DNA of 64,000 nt from the NCBI GenBank assembly GCA_902826225.1, contig CADEED010000001.1, positions 9,642 through 73,641 of the forward strand, written 5' to 3'. The notes under the pieces are model-generated. The model was not told the DNA's origin and made no database searches. It saw only the letters and a program-made list of their open reading frames with translations. This DNA comes from an uncultured Pseudomonadota bacterium (GTDB lineage: Bacteria > Pseudomonadota > Gammaproteobacteria > Steroidobacterales > Steroidobacteraceae). Below are positions 60,500 to 64,000 of the stretch, piece by piece (positions within the stretch are counted from its first letter, which is position 1; each line of letters opens with the position of its first letter). The position numbers and the translations under genes are program-made.

Positions 60500-61585
60500 A
60501 TGCTCCGGCCGATCGTCCGCATCCTCCTGCTCTGCCTGTGGATCGTTGCACCCGTCCGCGGCGAGGCGCCGGCCGGTCCGCCGAAAGGGCTCACCGCCCG
60601 CGATGCGGTGGGGCTCATGGGCCGCGGCATCAACATCGGAAACACGCTCGAGAACACGACCACGTGGGAAACGGGTTGGGGCAATCCGCCGATCACCAGG
60701 GCGTTCGTCGAACAACTCGCGCGACTGGGATTCCGCACGGTGCGCCTCCCGGTCGCCTGGGACACCTACGCGGCGGACGGCCGGATCCCGGAGGCCCGGA
60801 TGGCGCGCGTCCGCGAAGTCGCCGGCTGGATCACGGGCGCCGGCATGTTCTGCGTCATCAACATCCACTGGGACGGCGGCTGGATCGACTCGAGCAACAA
60901 GGAGCGGTTCGCAGCGACGCACGCGACGTTCAGCCCGGTAGCGGAGCGGAAGTTCCGCGACTACTGGCGGCAGATCGCCACCGCGTTCGCAAGCGAGGAC
61001 GAGAAAGTGATCTTCGAGGCCCTCAACGAGGAGACGGATTTCTCGGGAGAAGGTTCGCAGGCGTCGGCGTACGCGACGCTGACGCGCGTGAACCAGCTGT
61101 TCGTCGACACCGTGCGCGCATCCGGAGGCAACAATGCACGGCGCCTGCTGATCGTCACCGGGTATGCGACCGACATCGAGAAGACGGCGAACCCGCTCTA
61201 CCAACTACCCGTGGATCCCGCGCCGCACCGCCTGCTGCTGTCCGTGCACTACTACACCCCGTGGCAGTTCGCCGGCCTCGAGCAGGACGCGAGCTGGGGC
61301 AAGGTGCAGCCGGCGTGGGGATCGAAGGCCGACGTCGAGATGCTCGAGCGCCTGTTCGACCGGCTGCGCGATTTTTGCGCGGCGCAGGACATCCCCGCGT
61401 TCATCGGCGAGTTCAACGTCACCGAGAAGCGCGACAAGGATTCACGCATTCGCTGGCTGACGGCGGTGTCTCGCGCGGCCACTGCACGCGGCATGGTGCC
61501 GGTGCTCTGGGACACGGGTGGCGAGGTGTCGCGGCGGCCTCCCCACGCGCCGAGCGCGGTGCTGCGCGCGGTGCTGGAGCGATAG
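60500..61585 (+). CDS. Secreted GH5-family glycoside hydrolase (endoglucanase-like)
   Basis: A 361-residue exported enzyme. The signal peptide ends near APVRGEA. The GH5 barrel shows GINIGNTLENTTTWETGWGN (about 43-62), FRTVRLPVAW, INIHWDGG, the acid/base Glu in IFEALNEETD and the nucleophile Glu in AFIGEFNVTE. It most resembles bacterial endo-beta-1,4-glucanases (EglA type), acting outside the cell or in the periplasm on cellulose or other beta-glucans. The start is fixed by the signal peptide and the -10 box close upstream. The rhamnosidase gene ends on the next base on the opposite strand. Confidence 0.9.
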   Translation: MLRPIVRILLLCLWIVAPVRGEAPAGPPKGLTARDAVGLMGRGINIGNTLENTTTWETGWGNPPITRAFVEQLARLGFRTVRLPVAWDTYAADGRIPEARMARVREVAGWITGAGMFCVINIHWDGGWIDSSNKERFAATHATFSPVAERKFRDYWRQIATAFASEDEKVIFEALNEETDFSGEGSQASAYATLTRVNQLFVDTVRASGGNNARRLLIVTGYATDIEKTANPLYQLPVDPAPHRLLLSVHYYTPWQFAGLEQDASWGKVQPAWGSKADVEMLERLFDRLRDFCAAQDIPAFIGEFNVTEKRDKDSRIRWLTAVSRAATARGMVPVLWDTGGEVSRRPPHAPSAVLRAVLER

Positions 61586-63901
61586 TCAGTACGCGGGCAG
61601 CGTGAAGAACGTGCGCGGCTGGCTCAGCGGATAGACTTTCCCACGCCAGTGGAATTCGCCGGGCAGAGCGGCCGGACGATCGATGTCGGCGTTGAGCATG
61701 CCGTTCGCCACGCGATAGCGCACGCGCACCGGGCCCCGGGGCGTCGCCGCCGTCGCCTCCAGCCATTCGAGCGAACCCAGGTTGGGCGCAATGCGGACGC
61801 GCGCGTATCCCGTCGCGCCCGGCCGGATTCCGGCCACGAGTCCGAGCAGATCCGCCGTCGGGTGCGCGCTCCAGGCATGAGTGTCCGAGCGCGTTTCACC
61901 GCGCGACTCGGGCCAGGTCGTGTAATTGAACGCCAGCAGGTCTCGCCAGGTCCTCAACAGGTCGAAGTACCGTTCTCCGTGGCCGGCATGCTCGAAGGCG
62001 CGCACCAGGTACCACGCGAAGTAGTAAGTCGGCGCGTACATCCCCTCCGGTGCGTCGATGCCGGCACCCGGCTTCACGATCCTGTCGAGGATCGCGTGCG
62101 CCTCCTCGCGCGTCGCAATGTCGTAGAGCACGGCGAACACATTCATGTGCTGGCTGAAGACCTGCTTCACGGCGTCGTCCGCGAAGAGCCCGCGCGACTC
62201 GTCCCAGCAGTTTGCGCGGATCGCCGTGCGCGCCTTCTCCGCGCTGGCCGTGTACTCCGCGGCGCGTGCGCGATCGCCCAGGTCCGCTTCGAGCGCGGCG
62301 CCCTGGCGCAGTGCGCCGAGCCACAGGGCGGTCATGAGGCAACTCCCGTTGTCCTGCCCCCAAGAAGGAAACGAATCGCGGTCATCCCAGCGCTGGCCGG
62401 ACCAGTCGATGAAGTTCCAGTGCGGGTTCTTCCCCACCAGTCCGCGGCCGTTCAGAAACGGCTCGAAGTAGGCGAGCACGCGGCGCATCCGCGGCAGGTG
62501 CCGGGCAGGCAGCTCCCGATCGGGTTGTTCCTGCGACCAGTCCGCCAGCATGCCGATCCACGCGAAGGAGAACGTGGCGATGATGTTGTTCAGGCGCGAT
62601 GGATAGGCCCCCTGCTGCACTCCTCCATCGACGTCGGATTCCGCGAATGCGTCGATGGCCTGCCGCGCCAGTCGCGAATCGCCTGAGACGGCGTACGAGA
62701 TGAGCATCTGCAGGCGCGTATCGCCGGTGTACTGCAGCTGCTCCCAATACGAGCTGTCCATGAAGGTTTCGTGCGCATCGACGCGCAGCGTGCGCCAGCC
62801 GATGTCCCAGATGCGGTCGAGTTCGGCGTCGCTGCTGCGAAACGACCCTACTTGTTCGAACGGGTAGCCGGTCTCGTGCACTCGAAGCGCGCGCAAGGTG
62901 AGTGGCCGCGACCGCGTGGTCACGGCGATCTCCACGAAGCGAAAGGTTCGCCACCACAACGGCGCGAACGTGCGCGGCTGGCCATCGGCGATGAACGTGT
63001 CGTGGAAGCCGCGCAGCTTTCGATCGCCCACGAGGTCACGGTCTGCCTTGAGGTTGGCGGAGTCGTACAGCGCTTCGCCGTACTGCATCTCGATGCGTGC
63101 TCCGCGGCCGCCATCGACGTCGAGTTCCGGATAGGCCGAGATCATCGCATCGCGCCGGATCAGTAGTTTGGCGACCGTATGGGCCGGAATCGTGATGGGC
63201 ACCGCCGGAAAAGCCCCGAGGCCCGGGCTCGAGCTGCGTACCACGACGCCGGGCTCCGCCGGCGCGAAGGTCTGTGGCGGCAAGGGATCGTCGATGAGCG
63301 GCCGGACGGCGGCAGGAGCCGGAACGGCATCGACCCATCCGGCCGCGGAAATCTCGGGATCGTCCCGGTCCCACGTCGCATCGGCGGCATCGATGACTTC
63401 CGGAGTGCTCGCGACGTAGTAAGTCCACGGGATCTGCTTCTTGCCGTCGCTCGCGCCGTGTCCGGCATCGCGCCGTACCCGCCACCCCGGCTGCGATGTC
63501 GCAATCGGGTCGCCGGTGACGCGAAGGCCCGTCGCGACGCTCTGCTGGTGCGCGGGTGCGATGTCGCCGAAGTTCCAGACCACCGCGGCGACCACATTTC
63601 GCCCCTTCGCGAGGTGCGGCGCCAGGTCGAGGGCGGACGTCCGCCAGCGCTCAAGCGTGCCCGTCGAGGGCCCGCGCGCCACGGGCTTTCCGTTCACGTA
63701 GAGGACGAAGCGGTTGTCCGCCGTGACGGTGATGCGCAGCGTCTCCGGCAAGTCGTCGAGATCCAGCTCGCGTCGGAAGTGCAGCACGACGGGCGTCGCG
63801 CTCGCTTCCGGATGCGTGATCCATCCCTGCGCGTCCCCGGCGCCCGGGGCCGCGCCGCAGAACGCGAGCATTGTCAGGAATATCAGTGGGCTGCGCGGCA
63901 T
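61586..63901 (-). CDS. Secreted alpha-L-rhamnosidase (GH78)
   Basis: A 771-residue exported enzyme. The signal peptide ends near GAGDA. N-terminal beta-sandwich domains (25-330) include a lectin-like NRFVLYVNGKPVARGPS. The (alpha/alpha)6 barrel (about 360-690) has the GH78 acid motif FMDSSYWEQLQYTGDTRLQM and the C-terminal catalytic Glu region in WPESRGETRSDTHAWSAHPT. It frees L-rhamnose from rhamnogalacturonan, glycosides or gums, and so feeds the rhamnose cassette at 29057-40364. The start overlaps the end of the trehalase gene by 19 bases, so the two are one operon. Confidence 0.93.
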   Translation of the reverse strand: MPRSPLIFLTMLAFCGAAPGAGDAQGWITHPEASATPVVLHFRRELDLDDLPETLRITVTADNRFVLYVNGKPVARGPSTGTLERWRTSALDLAPHLAKGRNVVAAVVWNFGDIAPAHQQSVATGLRVTGDPIATSQPGWRVRRDAGHGASDGKKQIPWTYYVASTPEVIDAADATWDRDDPEISAAGWVDAVPAPAAVRPLIDDPLPPQTFAPAEPGVVVRSSSPGLGAFPAVPITIPAHTVAKLLIRRDAMISAYPELDVDGGRGARIEMQYGEALYDSANLKADRDLVGDRKLRGFHDTFIADGQPRTFAPLWWRTFRFVEIAVTTRSRPLTLRALRVHETGYPFEQVGSFRSSDAELDRIWDIGWRTLRVDAHETFMDSSYWEQLQYTGDTRLQMLISYAVSGDSRLARQAIDAFAESDVDGGVQQGAYPSRLNNIIATFSFAWIGMLADWSQEQPDRELPARHLPRMRRVLAYFEPFLNGRGLVGKNPHWNFIDWSGQRWDDRDSFPSWGQDNGSCLMTALWLGALRQGAALEADLGDRARAAEYTASAEKARTAIRANCWDESRGLFADDAVKQVFSQHMNVFAVLYDIATREEAHAILDRIVKPGAGIDAPEGMYAPTYYFAWYLVRAFEHAGHGERYFDLLRTWRDLLAFNYTTWPESRGETRSDTHAWSAHPTADLLGLVAGIRPGATGYARVRIAPNLGSLEWLEATAATPRGPVRVRYRVANGMLNADIDRPAALPGEFHWRGKVYPLSQPRTFFTLPAY

Positions 63902-64000
63902 TCGCCGCCAGTGTACTCGTATCGCTGCGCCGCGAGCTTCGGATAGATCGCCAGCAACTTGACGAGCACGGCGTTGGTCCAGCCGAACCCGTCCTGCACC
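63883..64000 (-). CDS. Trehalase (GH37), C-terminal fragment cut by window edge
   Basis: The frame enters from the right edge and ends with TGA at 63885-63883. The visible 38 residues contain VQDGFGWTNAVLVKLLAIYP, which matches the conserved end of periplasmic/cytosolic trehalases (usual form QEGFGWTNGV). The catalytic residues lie outside the window. The reading frame overlaps the rhamnosidase start by 19 bases. Trehalase splits trehalose to glucose. Confidence 0.72.
   Translation of the reverse strand, partial: VQDGFGWTNAVLVKLLAIYPKLAAQRYEYTGGECRAAH

Overview
The window is high-GC chromosomal DNA packed with protein genes, many of them joined by 1-4 base stop/start overlaps. Gene content points to an aerobic, heterotrophic gammaproteobacterium near Steroidobacteraceae/Xanthomonadales that lives on plant polysaccharides. 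The taxonomic placement is inference. I see no rRNA, tRNA, CRISPR array or intact insertion sequence.

Region by region: (1) 1-4110: tail of a patatin-like protein, tandem UspA protein, DUF2934 protein, lone receiver domain, M48 lipoprotein protease and a lipoprotein esterase. (2) 4341-8091: a pectin/uronate block with a FAH-type hydratase, a LacI-type repressor, kduI and kduD; two identical 15-base putative operators sit on the promoters of the two transcription units. (3) 8136-14971: a secreted small protein, a 1398-residue thrombospondin-type-3 (TSP3) calcium-binding protein fused to an outer-membrane beta-barrel, and a DUF885 lipoprotein. (4) 15228-24731: hemP and a nearly complete heme pathway (hemE-A-C-L, a two-component system, hemF-H-J on the minus strand; hemD divergent). 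(5) 24734-25812: three 61-bp tandem repeats, bacterioferritin, a strong hairpin and a small orphan. (6) 25948-29044: a GH39 glycosidase and an oligogalacturonate lyase, divergent. (7) 29057-40364: a complete L-rhamnose cassette (kinase, ABC transporter, DeoR regulator; divergent isomerase, aldolase/dehydrogenase fusion and L-lactate dehydrogenase). (8) 40365-45263: a spacer with a LacI-type palindrome, then a YihY-type membrane protein and a PepSY-DUF2271-DUF4198-ApbE operon under a Fur-like box. (9) 45383-51559: ECF sigma factor with a membrane VWA protein, DUF1080 protein, and an adenylate-forming/FemAB-like pair. (10) 51606-57704: a broken gene, then permease, DapA-family enzyme, FAD amine oxidase, GntR regulator and amidase, with two copies of a GntR-type palindrome. 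(11) 57742-64000: an MFS remnant fused to a sensor kinase gene, its response regulator, a Spy/CpxP-like protein, GH5, GH78 rhamnosidase and the end of a trehalase.

How they work together: GH78, GH39, the oligogalacturonate lyase, KduI/KduD and the rhamnose cassette form a route for rhamnogalacturonan/pectin. Rhamnosidase releases rhamnose, RhaSTPQ imports it, and isomerase, kinase and the aldolase/dehydrogenase give dihydroxyacetone phosphate and L-lactate, which LldD oxidises to pyruvate. Oligogalacturonate lyase feeds 5-keto-4-deoxyuronate to KduI/KduD. Heme synthesis, HemP, bacterioferritin and the Fur-like boxes form an iron/heme theme.

The best candidates for something undescribed are the ECF sigma/membrane-VWA pair whose VWA protein carries a TonB-box-like motif, the TSP3-barrel fusion, the hydratase that shares the kduID operator, and the two-component system embedded in the heme operon. 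Several genes have a -10 box 5-7 bases before the start codon and no Shine-Dalgarno sequence, which suggests leaderless mRNAs are common here.
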